Part shown: one piece after another, positions 1-10,540 of the stretch
Numbering within the stretch: position 1 is the stretch's first letter
Layout: every line of letters starts with the position of its first letter
Origin: Clytia hemisphaerica
Taxonomy: Eukaryota; Cnidaria; Hydrozoa; Leptothecata; Clytiidae
Direction of reading: 5' to 3'
Assembly (NCBI GenBank): GCA_902728285.1
Contig: CACVBU010000408.1
Location: forward strand, 612,461-676,460
DNA: 64,000 nt
Translations under genes and position numbers: made by a program
Notes under the pieces: model-generated
What the model saw: the letters and a program-made list of their open reading frames with translations, nothing else
Databases searched by the model: none
Told to the model about the DNA's origin: nothing

Positions 1-1129
1 ATAGTGCTTCTCTTGTTTTTGGGAAGAATTGTACTGATGAAGAAAAAAGAATGCTATTCGTCGTAAAGACAGCAAAAGTTGCTTGTTTCCAGAATGGCAA
101 ATAATAAAGTAAAGATTTGTGATGATGAACATTGACTATCGTATGTGGCAATATATAAGAGAGAGTACTTGTACAGATCCTATGCTGTAGTTCTGTATTC
201 TGATTGGATTGCATGACATGATATTGTATTATACTGTAATGGATAGATGATAGACAGTTCTTGGTTTTTGACTGGTTGTGGTTTCTTGTTGTTTTATGAA
301 TTTGAGACTTTATGCTCGATTTTACAGACAATGACATCTTTCGTTTTCGAAGAACATAAAATTGTCGGTGCTTATTTTCAGTGACAGCTATACGAGATCA
401 AGACTCAAGACTCAAGAAAATGTTTTTTTTGGGGGGGATTGATTACATTGTTTTGTATACGGTATTTTAGCCTGCTAGTCTAAAGTAATTTTTATTTATT
501 TTGTTGAAAGGTTATTTTTATGATGAGCGTTGTAAAAATCATACAAAATACTTTTATGTCAAATCACAAAATTATCACTCAAGAAACGAATTTTTCTCTT
601 GTTAACTTTTCTATATAACACGAACATAACATAACTTTTTGAAAAAAATGAACAAATTTTTTCTTCACTCTCCATCGGCACACTTTACAATAGAATTTCA
701 TTTTATATTTTACAAAAGGAGTGCATAAACTGTAAGACGGAGAGTTTGTTTATCCGGGAATTTCCCTAGGACAAAAGGAATTTCCCAAAGGGCAATATCA
801 TTTTTTTAGAAACCACAAGCTATTATTACGAACGAGACACTCACTCTTTGAATATTATCGATCCAATGAGTGGCTCTGCCACCCATTCAACAAATGGTAA
901 ACTCGTTTAATGGTGAGTTGCCGGTTAACCACGTGCAACGTGGCCTGTGTTTGGGGTTCACAGGTATTGGGATCTGCAGCCCATAACGTCCCCCGGTTGT
1001 TTGGAAGTATTTGGGCGTTATATTTTAACACCGCCCTAATGAAATTAGCAACCGCCCTCTAACCGCCCATTTGAAAATTGAAATTTGCGACACCCCTTGA
1101 AAATCCTGGCTACGCCACTGTTTCATCAG
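1..1129. other. Geneless AT-rich flank upstream of the nuclease-like gene
   Basis: I see no coding region or element with clear ends here. The stretch is AT-rich with homopolymer runs. A more GC-rich patch at about 900-1080 (CCGCCC and CCCCCGG runs, ending in a phrase reading like generic repeat DNA) sits directly before the first exon of the next gene. A polypyrimidine-like stretch ending in CAG at 1127-1129 is a plausible splice acceptor, so earlier exons of that gene may lie in or beyond this region. Confidence 0.4.
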
Positions 1130-3183
1130 CATTTAAATTTCACAAGTCAAAAGCACAAGCACAAAGATCTATCTCCAGCACGGATCAAAAAGGATGAAGC
1201 AGCCGTACAATCAATCATTTCGATCCTAAAGGAAACTTTCGTCCATCCATTTGTTGAGATGCCATTGCTGTCGATTTCAAGAGGAATTGCATTGGAGGAA
1301 GCCACAGCAGACAAAATGCTTTCAGTTAAAGAGATAGGTAAAGAGCTCATGATTACCTTCAACAAGGAGCGTCTGGAAGAAGGCCATTCTTTATCAATCT
1401 TTGATCGCATGAAGAAACAAAAATTACCCACTTTTTCCAATATTGCGATGTCAAAAGCAGCAAAGCACAAGGCAAGATTAGTGGCTATTGAAAGTACGAA
1501 AGAGTTGTTTGCAAAAATTGCTATCATCGCTCAATCTAGAGTCATCGATCTAAAACAACTCCTCTCATTTCCCCTGATTGAGCTACCTCTGTCATTGTCA
1601 GAACCGGATGGTACCTTGAAGAAAACAGCCAAGTCACGACTATTACACGCGGTCGAGGGGGAAACCACTCCAGTTGAAATGCTACAAGGAGATCACGCAT
1701 TTGTCGTTGATGGAATGGCATATGTTCGGCAGCTCAAGTCTGGTGGGTTGACTTTCGACCAGTTCTCCACAAAGCTCTTGAAGTCAATCGTCAGCGCTAC
1801 GCCATCGGCATCTAGAATCGACGTCGTTTTTGATGTTTACTTCGAAACTTCAATCAAAGATGTTGAACGCCAAAGGAGATCAACTGGTGAGATGACAGTC
1901 AAACAAATAGTCTCGTCAGCACCGATCAAACAATGGGGTCAACTTCTTTCATCAGGAGAATTCAAGAATAAGCTAATCACATACTTCCTGAACGATTGGA
2001 AAAGTAAAAGGCATCTGTTGGGTGACAAGATTCTCTATGTAAATGACTCCACTGAAACCTGGAAACTAACCAAACAACACATGGAACTTTGCGATCGTTT
2101 GCGATCAAACCAGGAGGAAGCTGATACAAGAATGATTCTTCACACAAAAGACGCAGCTTCAAATCATGAAAAAGTAATCATTGCAACTCCTGATACAGAT
2201 GTATTCATCATTGCAGCTTCGAATCTCAATGCACTTCGCTGCAATTTGTTCATGCTAACTGGAACTGGTGATAACAGAAGGCTTATTGATCTGAACCTGG
2301 CATGTAAAAACTACTACTCACAGATCAACAAACCAGATTACACTCAAGAAATGTTCCTCAAAGCTTTGCCTGGTTTTCATTGCTTCACAGGATGTGATTC
2401 GATCAGCGCTTTCGCCGGACGAGGAAAAATCAAACCTTTGAAAATTTTGATACAGAAGAAGAAGTACGTTGAAGCATTTGGAGAGCTTGGGATGAGCTGG
2501 AACATAAGTGAAGAAACCCAATCAGTTTTGGAAAGTTTTGTCTGCCATATGTATGGAAAGAAAGATGCCTTGAAACTTGGAATTTCAGTAAACGATCTAC
2601 GCTACGATATATATTGTCGAAAAAGTGGAAAGGTTTCGTGCGAAGGACTTCCACCATGTCTAAACGTATTAAGCCAGCACATCAAAAGGGCCAACTATCA
2701 AGCGAAGATTTGGAGGATGTGTCTCAATCCATTAGTCGAAAGATGTGATCCTTCGGAACATGGTTGGGGAATCGACGATGGTGGTTTGTTTGTCAAGTGG
2801 ATGACTTGCAATCCTGCATTGGACGAGGTGAATATAAGATGATCATACTTTATCGTGTCTAGATCTAATCTAAAAGACTTCCTTTGAAAATGTTAGCCTC
2901 GAAATGATAGAAAACTATTTAGGGTTTAGAAAACTGAAAAGCCGCGCTCAAGTCTTAGAGAAACTCGTAGAGTACTCATCTAAAAATTTAATTAAATTTT
3001 TAGGTACTCTCACTTGTTACGTGCGATTGCAAAAAGTCATGTGGAGCGACTTGTCCGTGTGTGATGAACAAGATGGAATGCAGTGATGCGTGTGGATGTG
3101 GTGATTGTGGAAATCGAGACGAAGACGACCAGGAAAGCGAAGACTTCGAAAGTGACGAAGAAAGTGATCTTGAGGAAAATTGA
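1130..3183 (+). CDS. FEN/PIN-like nuclease-fold protein with C-terminal CXC cysteine-rich tail (two exons seen)
   Basis: The frame is open from 1085 to a stop at 2842, but its first codons are not ATG and read like non-coding DNA, so I take an acceptor at 1128-1129 as the start of this exon; an upstream first exon is likely. Numbering from 1085, acidic motifs occur in the order expected of FEN1/XPG-like 5' nucleases: VDGM near residue 208, VVFD near 247 followed by basic residues, EEADTRM near 344, DTDV near 370 and GCDS near 436. The exon splices after the GAG codon at 2827 (GT donor 2828) to an acceptor at 3001-3003, both phase 0. It then continues into a cysteine-rich, acidic tail ending at 3183. 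Proteins with this GCDS/EEADTR pattern and cysteine tail are, to my knowledge, multicopy and uncharacterised in cnidarians. Nuclease activity is an inference from the motif order; the gene may itself be part of a mobile element. Confidence 0.7.
3004..3183 (+). CDS. Terminal exon of the nuclease-like gene: CXC-type cysteine-rich tail
   Basis: This 60-codon exon starts after TTTTTAG at 2997-3003 and reads in phase 0 from the preceding exon. About eleven cysteines lie within 40 residues, in closely spaced pairs such as CDCKKSC, CPC and CGCGDC, followed by a strongly acidic Asp/Glu/Ser tail before TGA at 3181-3183. The spacing resembles CXC/tesmin-type metal-binding segments. No break is seen. 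The intron (2828-3003, 176 bp) is AT-rich and carries stops in the continued frame, so splicing is needed to join the two parts. Confidence 0.65.
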   Translation, partial: VLSLVTCDCKKSCGATCPCVMNKMECSDACGCGDCGNRDEDDQESEDFESDEESDLEEN

Positions 3184-3936
3184 TTTTTGAATATATGACA
3201 ACTATTCAGCGATTTAGAACAATAATTTGATTCTCTAATGTAGTGTATTGAGAATGACAATGCGAATAAGTATCTCGAGTGATTATCAGAGAGATCATCT
3301 ACTGGGGTTAGTCTGACCATAAATTTATTATTTTGGTATCAACTGAAATTTCATTTTGATGAAAAATTATCCATTTATTGATATTTGATAATATGATTAA
3401 GTCTTTGCTCTTCTTTAAATTTGCATTTAAAGGGTCCTTTGAAGCCTTCCCTTTAATTTTTACAATAATATTTTGTCACTCTATTTAGGTTTTTTATGTC
3501 AATAGTCTCTACCTTTTGACATAGGACTAAAATTTGATTTTCGTTGATTTGGCGCGCCATACAGCATTTAAAGAAAGGTCACTTTGGTTATTTCTTTTTC
3601 AATTTACTGTATATTCATAGTATCCATGAATTATACATTCGTTTTAACCCATAGCCCATTTTTCTCCATGAGGTTTAAAATTGGTCATTTTTGACTCGAA
3701 ACAGGAAAATCGAATTTTTGAAGATTTGGCGCCCCATCAATAATCAAAGAAAGTTATTTTGAATGGCTAAGACCTATACTTGTATGAAAAAATGCTTTTT
3801 TATTGCTTTTATACTGTTTTAACTCTAAAAACCTTAAAGATGTTGATTTTTTTCTTAGATTTCATGAAAATTTTGATTTCAATCGTTTTGGCACGCCTTT
3901 ATGACGTCATAGGACCGATTTAGTAAATGACATATC
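3184..3936. other. AT-rich stretch downstream of the nuclease-like gene
   Basis: No coding region is recognised. The sequence contains two related phrases (GATTTGGCGCGCCAT near 3546 and GATTTGGCGCCCCAT near 3723, with a third weaker version near 3885), suggesting a decayed internal repeat of roughly 170 bp. The 3' UTR and poly(A) signal of the preceding gene probably lie in the first 200 bases; AATAATT-like signals occur but none is decisive. Confidence 0.35.
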
Positions 3937-4087
3937 AGCAAGGTTAAGCAAGTGTTTATTTAGACCGTTCAATGCGATACCGTAGGCCTGTACATAAGAT
4001 TTCACTTACGTGGTTTGCTTTGGCAAGTTATGTACAGGCCTACGGTATCGCACTTTACGGTCAAAATAAACCCGTGCTTAACCTCGC
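3937..4087. repeat. 151-bp hairpin element (MITE-like)
   Basis: The two halves are near-perfect reverse complements: GCGATACCGTAGGCCTGTAC on the left pairs with the matching arm around 4030-4052. The ends read AGCAAGGTTAAGC and GCTTAACCTCGC. TATC occurs immediately on both sides (3933-3936 and 4088-4091), compatible with a short target duplication. There is no coding capacity. The family is unknown. Confidence 0.6.
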
Positions 4088-4405
4088 TATCATTGATACT
4101 ACATTCTGGGATTCTTTAGGATAGTATGAGTATCTACAAAAAATTTCAGGTCTATATCTTTCTTACTTTTTGAAATATTAACAAAAGTGTAAAACTAGGG
4201 TAGAGAATAAATTCCCAATTTTTGAGGTGTTAACAGCATACCACCCCTCAGTCTAAACCCGAAATCTTTCGATTCCATACTTTTTGACCTTGCTAACATG
4301 GAAATTTCCACTCTACATAAAATTTGGGATCTTTTGGTATATAATATGTCTGGTAACCTCGTTGAGCCAAAAATCTCAAAATTAGGCCCTCAGCTCATGG
4401 ACTAG

Positions 4406-4704
4406 TTCCCAAATGAGAATTAAAGGTTTCCTTAGAGAGGCAAACGAATAAAAATAATTGCTAATTATTGTTATGACGTTTCAAGTTGCGAGAATAACAC
4501 GAAAAGCATGCTATGTATGAAAAATTAAATGTTGACACCAGAAAGTTCTAACCTTTAACCTAAATTGTTAGAAAGATATTGCCAACTTAAAAATCAGTAT
4601 CATTGTAGGCATTTTTCTTGTCTAACGGTTTTTTTGTCACAGCAGATTCAATAAATGTATCCGTTAAGTATTTTCGTTTTTATTTTAAAATTTTCGGCGA
4701 GTAA
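4406..4704 (+). repeat. Left part of a 700-bp repeat split by the giant foldback insertion
   Basis: This segment matches, in reverse complement, the part of the repeat that ends at 52,299. It stops at the TAA at 4702-4704. The remainder of the repeat resumes at 13,453, after the large insertion. Read together the two parts give about 695 bp, against 701 bp for the uninterrupted copy at 51,599-52,299. Confidence 0.8.
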
Positions 4705-4856
4705 AGCTAAGGCTACACTGATAGTTTTTTCAGGCGGCTGCAATGCAATTAGCGTTGCATTGCAAGCGCACAAGAAATTGCAAAATGTAGCACGTCAATT
4801 TTTTCTGCAATTGCTCTGCAACGCAATAAAAATATTGCAGAACAAATTGCAAGTGT

Positions 4857-4893
4857 CTGCAACAAAATCAGTTTGAACTGATTTTGTTGCAGA
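4857..4893. repeat. Short perfect palindrome inside the left outer end
   Basis: CTGCAACAAAATCAGTT is followed after one base by its exact reverse complement, giving a 17-bp-stem hairpin. It sits in a run of TGCAA-rich sequence that occurs only near the outer ends of the composite element. Confidence 0.65.
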
Positions 4894-5032
4894 AGAATCT
4901 GCAATTTTTTTGACGATGTATCTGACATTCCAATCTTATTACGTCATTCGAACGTCGGACCTTCGAAAATCGAATGTTTTTGATAAAATCGAACGTTTTG
5001 TAATTCGAATGTTTTGTACTTCGTTTTTTTGA

Positions 5033-5500
5033 AGTTTTTCCGGCATACAGGAAAACTGGGAGGCGGGAGGCTGAACCGGGAGCCGGGAGTCGGGAGGCTG
5101 AAATCGAAAGTGGGAGGCGGGAGGCTGAAAACGAAAGTGGGAGGCGGGAGGCTAAAATCGAAAGTGGGAGGCGGGAGGCTAAAATCGAAAGTGGGAGGCG
5201 GGAGGCTCAAAACGAAAGTGGGAGGCGGGAGGCTGAAAACAAAAGTGGGAGGCGGGAGGCTGAAAACAAAAGTGGGAGGCGGGAGGCTGAAAAAAAAAGT
5301 GGGAGGCGGGAGGCTGAAAAAAAAAGTGAGAGGCTCAATTATAAGGCCACGCACAAACGTTTTTGGTCAAGGGATAGGTAACAAAGAGCTGAGAAAAATC
5401 AGATCATTTATTTTTTATAAACACACACAATCCATCAAAAAAAATATTTCAAATAGTATGTTATCATCCGTTTCCGTTCAAAAAAAGTGTTTCCCCGATT
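5033..5500 (+). repeat. Foldback arm 1: 27-bp G-rich minisatellite plus flank
   Basis: The arm begins with CCGGCATACAGGAAAACTGG and runs into about ten copies of a 27-bp unit, GTGGGAGGCGGGAGGCT followed by an A-rich linker (array about 5057-5335). It is followed by a conserved non-repeat flank (GGCCACGCACAAACG and beyond). The same arm recurs in direct orientation at 10,160-10,540 and inverted at 9,931-10,140 and 13,085-13,345. The unit length is a multiple of three, so it yields spurious Gly/Arg/Lys-rich frames; I do not regard these as genes. The four G-runs per unit could support G-quadruplexes. Confidence 0.85.
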
Positions 5501-5690
5501 TACGTTTTCGGCAAAACATTCCCGAACGGATTTCTAGAACCTGGCATCGCTTATGGCTAGCGCTAAGCAAGTATTAGTTGTTATTCTGATCGGAATACAT
5601 GCGCGAATGAAAAATGTTTTACGCAATTACATTACGTCATTTTTTATTACTTTTTATGGTAATATAAATACATTTGCTTTCACATATCTG

Positions 5691-5772
5691 CTTCGAATAA
5701 ATAGCTCAGTCGGTAAGGCATCAGGTTCAAGGTCCGATGCTGCAGTGCAGGGTTCGAATCCCCTCACGTATT
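5691..5772 (+). tRNA. tRNA-like sequence (pseudo-tRNA or SINE head)
   Basis: An A-box-like TAGCTCAGTCGGTAAGGC and a B-box-like GGGTTCGAATCCC are spaced as in a tRNA, with a possible CAA anticodon in between. The acceptor ends do not pair and the T stem pairs only in part, so it is unlikely to be a functional tRNA. A poly-T run follows the B box, as at a pol III terminator. Confidence 0.4.
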
Positions 5773-6131
5773 TTTTTTTCTTTTCTAAACTAATCTATCC
5801 ACAGGGATCAAAAATATTTCAGACTTAATCAAAAATATTGATTTTTTTTTACTAGGTTTGCGAGGTGACAGGTATGTCCGAGGCAAAAATCGAAAATCGC
5901 CCCTTTGAGAGACAAAATTTTGATGATTTTGGGACCCTTAGAGAGATTTTTCCCTAAATTTAGTTTAAAAGTCTGTACTAGACGGACACGGTCCTCCGCC
6001 TACTTTGAAGTGTTAAAAATTGGTTGGCTAGTCAGACAGGCTAATAACGTTTTCTGAAACAAATATTCTTTTGACACTTTTTGCCGGACAAAATCGGTTC
6101 GGAAAAACTGGAGCAACCTTCGATTGCCTTA

Positions 6132-7168
6132 GGGAGCGGTCATAAAGTATCTACTAGAGGGGGGTGGAGGATATTTTGAAAAATCCAAAAAAAATTTCGC
6201 ACCCCCCCCTAAACCCTCGAAAAAAATTTCGAACCCCCCCTCATAAGGCCCAATATTTTTTCGCACCCCCCCCATACTAAGAAAATTTTTATGCGAAAAA
6301 GAATTCATCCAGATGCGGTACAAAGAGTATTATTTGTTTGTATGACAGTTTTTTATGTCAAAATAAGGTAAGGGAGATAGTTTAGCCCTGTTAAGTTAAA
6401 GTATAACAGGGTTAAGACAAGAATCATCAAGTGGTTTTCTCTGAGCTTCTGTAAAATGTGGAAAAAAATACGGCTTATTTTCCCCAGTAGTGACCTGGCT
6501 TAATTTTCTGGGGGTGCAAACTATGAAATTGGCGCCCCTGGTATTTTTTGTCCTTACTTGCGCACTCCATTATCAAGTGAAAATATTATAAACTGTAAGA
6601 GCAGTATGGTTGAAAGTAACGCCCGGAATCTTTGAGTCAAGAAACTTGGAATTTGCTTTTTGTAATTTGAAATGTTAAGGTGTTTTGACATTAGCAGAAG
6701 ATGCTAAGGAGGCGCAACCATGGTTTGCGCCGCCGGGCGAAAATTTCAATATTTTTCACCACCATTTTAGCTAAAAGACACTTTGTTTTGACAAATTTCT
6801 TTTAAGAAGTACTTTTTCAAACCACTCTGATGAGCTGCGAGAGCCACTAATCTACTTCCCTCACCTAGCTCAATGTTACAAACCAAAAGGGGAAGGCGAT
6901 GATGCCCAAATAATGGCAATATGAAATGTACATATATCCAAGATAAATTGTTGTCGGCCGCAAGGCCGAAAAATTTTTGAAATCTTCAAACGTAAAACTA
7001 TGAAATTAGACTTCCTACATTTTCTCTTGAGTTTCCCAAAAAAAATTGGAACCCCCCCCTAAACCCTCAAAAAAAATTTGGAACCCCCCCCTAGACCCTC
7101 GAAAAAAAATTCGAACCCCCCCCTAGAATACTCCACCCCCCCCTAGTAGATACTTTATGACCACTCCC
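6132..7168. mobile_element. 1,037-bp terminal-inverted-repeat element nested in the composite
   Basis: The ends GGGAGCGGTCATAAAG and CTTTATGACCACTCCC are inverted repeats, and the similarity continues inward through CTAGTAGATAC-type sequence and a C/G run for about 45 bp. TTA lies on both sides (6129-6131 and 7169-7171). The inverted copy of the surrounding module near 12,700 lacks the insert and reads GATTGCC-TATCGG, giving an empty site. Each end carries phrases of the form AAATTTCGAACCCCCCC repeated two or three times. No transposase is encoded. The TA/TTA duplication suggests a Tc1/mariner or Harbinger host, unproven. Confidence 0.7.
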
Positions 7169-7495
7169 TTATCGGACTTTTTAGCTGTTGGACTAGAACA
7201 TGTCGGATGCATGACTTTTGAAGACTCCTCCCCCCAGTTTGTGAAATCATCATTCTGAGCAGTTTTCCAAGAGAAAAATAAATAAAATCTTTATTTCCAA
7301 TTAAATAAGACAGGCTATGAATTTTCGCATAGGAAATTGATTTTCTTTGTGTTTCTCAAGGGAATAATAATCTTCTTTTTCAAAAAGAAAAATTCAACTA
7401 ATGATTGCTCAAGGAATTTCAGTTATTTTGTATTTTTTGCAAGGGAAATACCTTTTCTTTCAAAAGAAAATCAATAAAGTGCTGTGATTTTCCTT

Positions 7496-8073
7496 GGAGA
7501 ATACGACAGAAATGATTTCCTTTGGAAATTAGCTATAGGGAACAATTGATTTTCCTTGAAAAATACGTGAAAATTGATTTTCCTGGGAAAGAACGGATCA
7601 AAGGATTTTCCTTGGAAAATACGCAACAACTAATTTTCCTTGGAAAATACGCAACAACTAATTTTCCTTGGAAAATACGCAACAACTAATTTTCCTTGGA
7701 AAATACGCAACAACTATTTTCCTCAGAAAATACGAACCAGTGATTTTCCTTGGAAAATACGGTCTAGTGATCTTCCTTGGAAAATACGCAATAACTAAAT
7801 TTCTTTGGAAAATACGCAATAACTAAATTTCTTTGGAAAATACGCAACAACTAATTTTCCTTGGAAAATATGCAATAACTATTTTTCTCAGAAAATACGG
7901 ACCAGTGATTTTCCTTGGAAAATACGGTCTAGGCCGGTCTAGTGATCTTCCTTTGAAAATACGCAATAACTAAATTTCCTTGGAAAATACGCAATAACTA
8001 AATTTCCTTGGAAAATACGCGATAACTAATTTTCCTTGGAAAATAAGGGACAACTAGTTTTCCTTGAATGAAT
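7496..8073 (+). repeat. 28-bp minisatellite with palindromic core, forward copy
   Basis: About twenty imperfect units of TTTTCCTTGGAAAATACGCA followed by ACAACTAA or ATAACTAA. Each unit contains the self-complementary TTTTCCTTGGAAAA. The array and its flanks from about 7,160 are found inverted at about 11,686-12,720. There are no unique spacers between units, so this is not a CRISPR array. Confidence 0.85.
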
Positions 8074-8149
8074 TATTTTAATCTTCTTATCTTCTAATCT
8101 TTCTTATCATTTCGGGCTGACCTTCCAGCACAGCTGGTTTATTTCCTTT

Positions 8150-9290
8150 AATCCTAGGAAGCGTTTCTCTTTATAAAAATAATTTTACATAAAAATATAG
8201 CATGCTTTTGTTTCGAAACTGCTGATGCAAGATTTAATTACAAAAAAATATAACATGATAGTTTTCGAGTGTTATATATATTTAGTGCAATCGGCTCTTG
8301 CATGTTGGAAATAATCTAAAATCATTTCTTTAAGAAGTCAATACCTTAACAGGGTAAAATTATACAAGTCATGGCAAAATAAAGGTCTCATGATAATCAT
8401 TGTTCACTTCTCTTGCACATCAGCTGCGTGGCCGAGTGGATAAGCCGATGAAACGGCAACTTAAGGGTAATGATTATAGAGAGTTTGAATCCTATACGGG
8501 TGCGACGAAAATTGTGTTATTTTGTCTGTTTTGTCAACATTGATCAAACTTTTTCTGGTTTTATGAGCTCTTATTGATATTTTTGAAAATTTCCGTTAAA
8601 ATTTTAAGAAACAAAAATTGGGGAGGGGCAGTCAGGCAAATTGACCGACGACGCGACGGCTATCTGCGGCGGTTTAGGATATCTGGTATTCCGATGGCGT
8701 ATTGGCGGCCGCCCACGCTAAAGCTCTAAAGGAGCGGACCAATATAAAATATGCCGGACCTTTAGAGCAAAGCGTGTCGTAGCATATTTCCACATCTGGT
8801 ACCAGATAACGGTTAAGGGTATGTTTTCCAATTTATCAGAAATGCACTGTAAGGGTGGACTTTTGATAAATGCACTGTAAGGGTGCGATTCTAAAAGCCA
8901 ATTTTTTTGCCGCACATACCGTCAATTGGTAACCCCCCCCCACTCCCGGGAGTGTCACCTCAGCTCAATGCAGTTTGATTCAAGTACAGTATTTCAAAAT
9001 GGATCAGGTTGATTAGCGGGTGGAGAGTCAAGAGTCAAGAGTTATGACTTTCCCTTGTCTTGAAAATCCAATGTTCCAAAACTTTCAACTAAAAAAATGC
9101 TAAAAAATCGGCTTTCGTCTTTTTTTATTATATCTTATAAACACTTTTTTCAGAACCACGATGAAAAGAAAAGCAAAACTGACTGAATATGCTGCCAAAA
9201 AAGTGATTGACAGGTCTAGAAAATGATTGACAGGCCCGGGTTAGATATTTCCGTGAGCAATCTCGTTATATTTATCAAAAAGTAATATAC
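8150..9290 (+). repeat. Module Y, copy 1 (direct repeat of 10,534-11,640)
   Basis: From CTAGGAAGCGTTTCTC near 8,153 to CGTGAGCAATCTCGTTATAT near 9,260, this segment repeats in direct orientation in the second foldback unit. Copy 1 has an extra stretch near 8,690-8,810 that includes a small hairpin (8,714-8,778, CACGCTAAAGCTCTAAAGG and its partner), absent from copy 2. No coding sequence is seen. Confidence 0.75.
8421..8507 (+). tRNA. tRNA-Ser/Leu-like sequence in module Y copy 1
   Basis: GCGTGGCCGAGTGGATAAG is a close match to the D-arm/A-box of serine or leucine tRNAs, and GAGTTTGAATCC is a degraded B box. The acceptor and T stems do not pair properly, so it looks like a tRNA-derived sequence, not a working gene. 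Its counterpart at 10,803-10,883 keeps a better B box. Confidence 0.4.
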
Positions 9291-9562
9291 TTGTGGAAAG
9301 CCCAATTATTCTAATTTTTCGAATGCTGTGTCATGGAATTTTTTTAACAATTAAATAGAACGGGGTTTCCTCTGATGTAAACAAACCTCGAGTCCTATCC
9401 TGAAAATTGACATTGAGCGTAGAAAAAAAGACAAATGAAAGTATTTTCCTTTTTATTCATATTTCCAATAATTAAAGACTAACTTGAAAACACCAAGAGT
9501 GAAATGTAGCTAAATGATTAGAACGCCTTGCGACTTAGAATTTTTTTTCAAAACTGAAAATT

Positions 9563-9643
9563 TGACCCCGGCTCGAACTACCAAAATCTCTATTCAATAA
9601 TTCTGAGTCCGGCACGCTACCGATGTACTATCGAACCGGTGCG
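9563..9643 (-). tRNA. tRNA-like sequence on the minus strand
   Basis: Read on the minus strand, TAGTACATCGGTAGCG resembles an A box and GGTAGTTCGAGCC a B box, about 60 bases apart. Stem pairing is poor. Only its first part recurs near 12,790-12,835. Likely a tRNA-derived relic. Confidence 0.25.
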
Positions 9644-10140
9644 AAATTATGCAATTCAAAAATACTTATAAAAAACACTACTGCATATACGGGTGAACTG
9701 ACCTCTTGGACCTCATGGGCTAGGCTAACTGTTTAGATCAATTACATACTCCAGGCTCCGTAAGGATCCTTATTATAATTGAAAAAGCGTATACTAACAA
9801 ACGATACGGAACTCGTGAGAGTGCTTTTTAAACCGTTGTCTTTGTTTATCTTCACAAGATTTTGTTTATCTTTGCAACTTAGTTCTCGCTTTCGGCCTTT
9901 CGTCTATTCGTTTTCAGCCTATATCACCTTCGATTTCAGCCTTCCGACTCCCCCCTCCCGCCTCCCAGCTTTCGTTTTCAGCCTCCCGCCTCCCACTTTC
10001 GTTTTAAGCCTCCCGCCTCCCACTTTCAATTTCAGCCTCCCGCCTCCCACTTTCGTTTTCAGCATCCCGCCTCCCACTTTCAATTTCAGCCTCCCGCCTC
10101 CCACTTTCGTTTTCAGCCTCCCGCCTCCCGGCTCCCAGTT
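9620..10140 (-). repeat. Foldback arm 2: closing end of unit 1, with C-rich minisatellite
   Basis: The segment runs from the CCGGCACGCTA phrase through a unique 290-bp stretch into a C-rich array (9,931-10,140) that is the reverse complement of the 27-bp G-rich unit. The whole segment recurs in direct orientation at 12,787-13,352, where it closes unit 2. It ends at the palindromic junction with arm 3. Confidence 0.8.
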
Positions 10141-10196
10141 TTCCTGTATGCCGTTTTTCCGGCATACAGGAAAACTGGGAGCCGGGAGGCGGGAGG
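10119..10196. repeat. Perfect palindromic junction between the two foldback units
   Basis: CTCCCAGTTTTCCTGTATGC on the left is followed by a 5-8-base loop and the exact reverse complement, with arms of at least 33 bp that then merge into the mirrored minisatellites. This is where the closing arm of unit 1 meets the opening arm of unit 2 without any intervening host DNA. Confidence 0.85.
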
Positions 10197-10540
10197 CTGA
10201 ACCGGGAGCCGGGAGTCGGGAGGCTGAAATCGAAAGTGGGAGGCGGGAGGCGGGAGGCTGAAAACGAAAGTGGGAGGCGGGAGGCTAAAATCGAAAGTGG
10301 GAGGCGGGAGGCTGAAAATGAAAGTGGGAGGCGGGAGGTTAAAATCGAAAGTGGGAGGCGGGAGGCTGAAAACAAAAGTGAGAGGCTCATTTATGAGGCC
10401 ACGCACAAACGTTTTTGGTCAAGGGATAGGTAACAAAGAGCTAAGAAAAATCAGATCATTTATTTTTTATAAACACACACAATCCATCAAAAAAACTATT
10501 TCAAATAGTATGTTTATTGAAACCAAGTGTTTTCCTAGGA
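10160..10540 (+). repeat. Foldback arm 3: opening end of unit 2, G-rich minisatellite plus flank
   Basis: The array (10,180-10,391) has the same 27-bp unit and the same opening CCGGCATACAGGAAAACTGG and following flank as arm 1 at 5,033-5,500. Arms 2 and 3 form an inverted pair of several hundred bases. Confidence 0.85.

Noticed and set aside
5014-5577. Long Gly/Arg/Lys-rich open frame, and similar frames at 9,779-10,557 and 13,047-13,392
   Set aside because: The minisatellite unit is 27 bp, a multiple of three, so any frame without a stop in one unit stays open. The same array is open on both strands and in several frames.
7496-8073. CRISPR-like regular repeat
   Set aside because: Units are contiguous 28-bp tandem copies without unique spacers, in a eukaryotic sequence with no cas genes.
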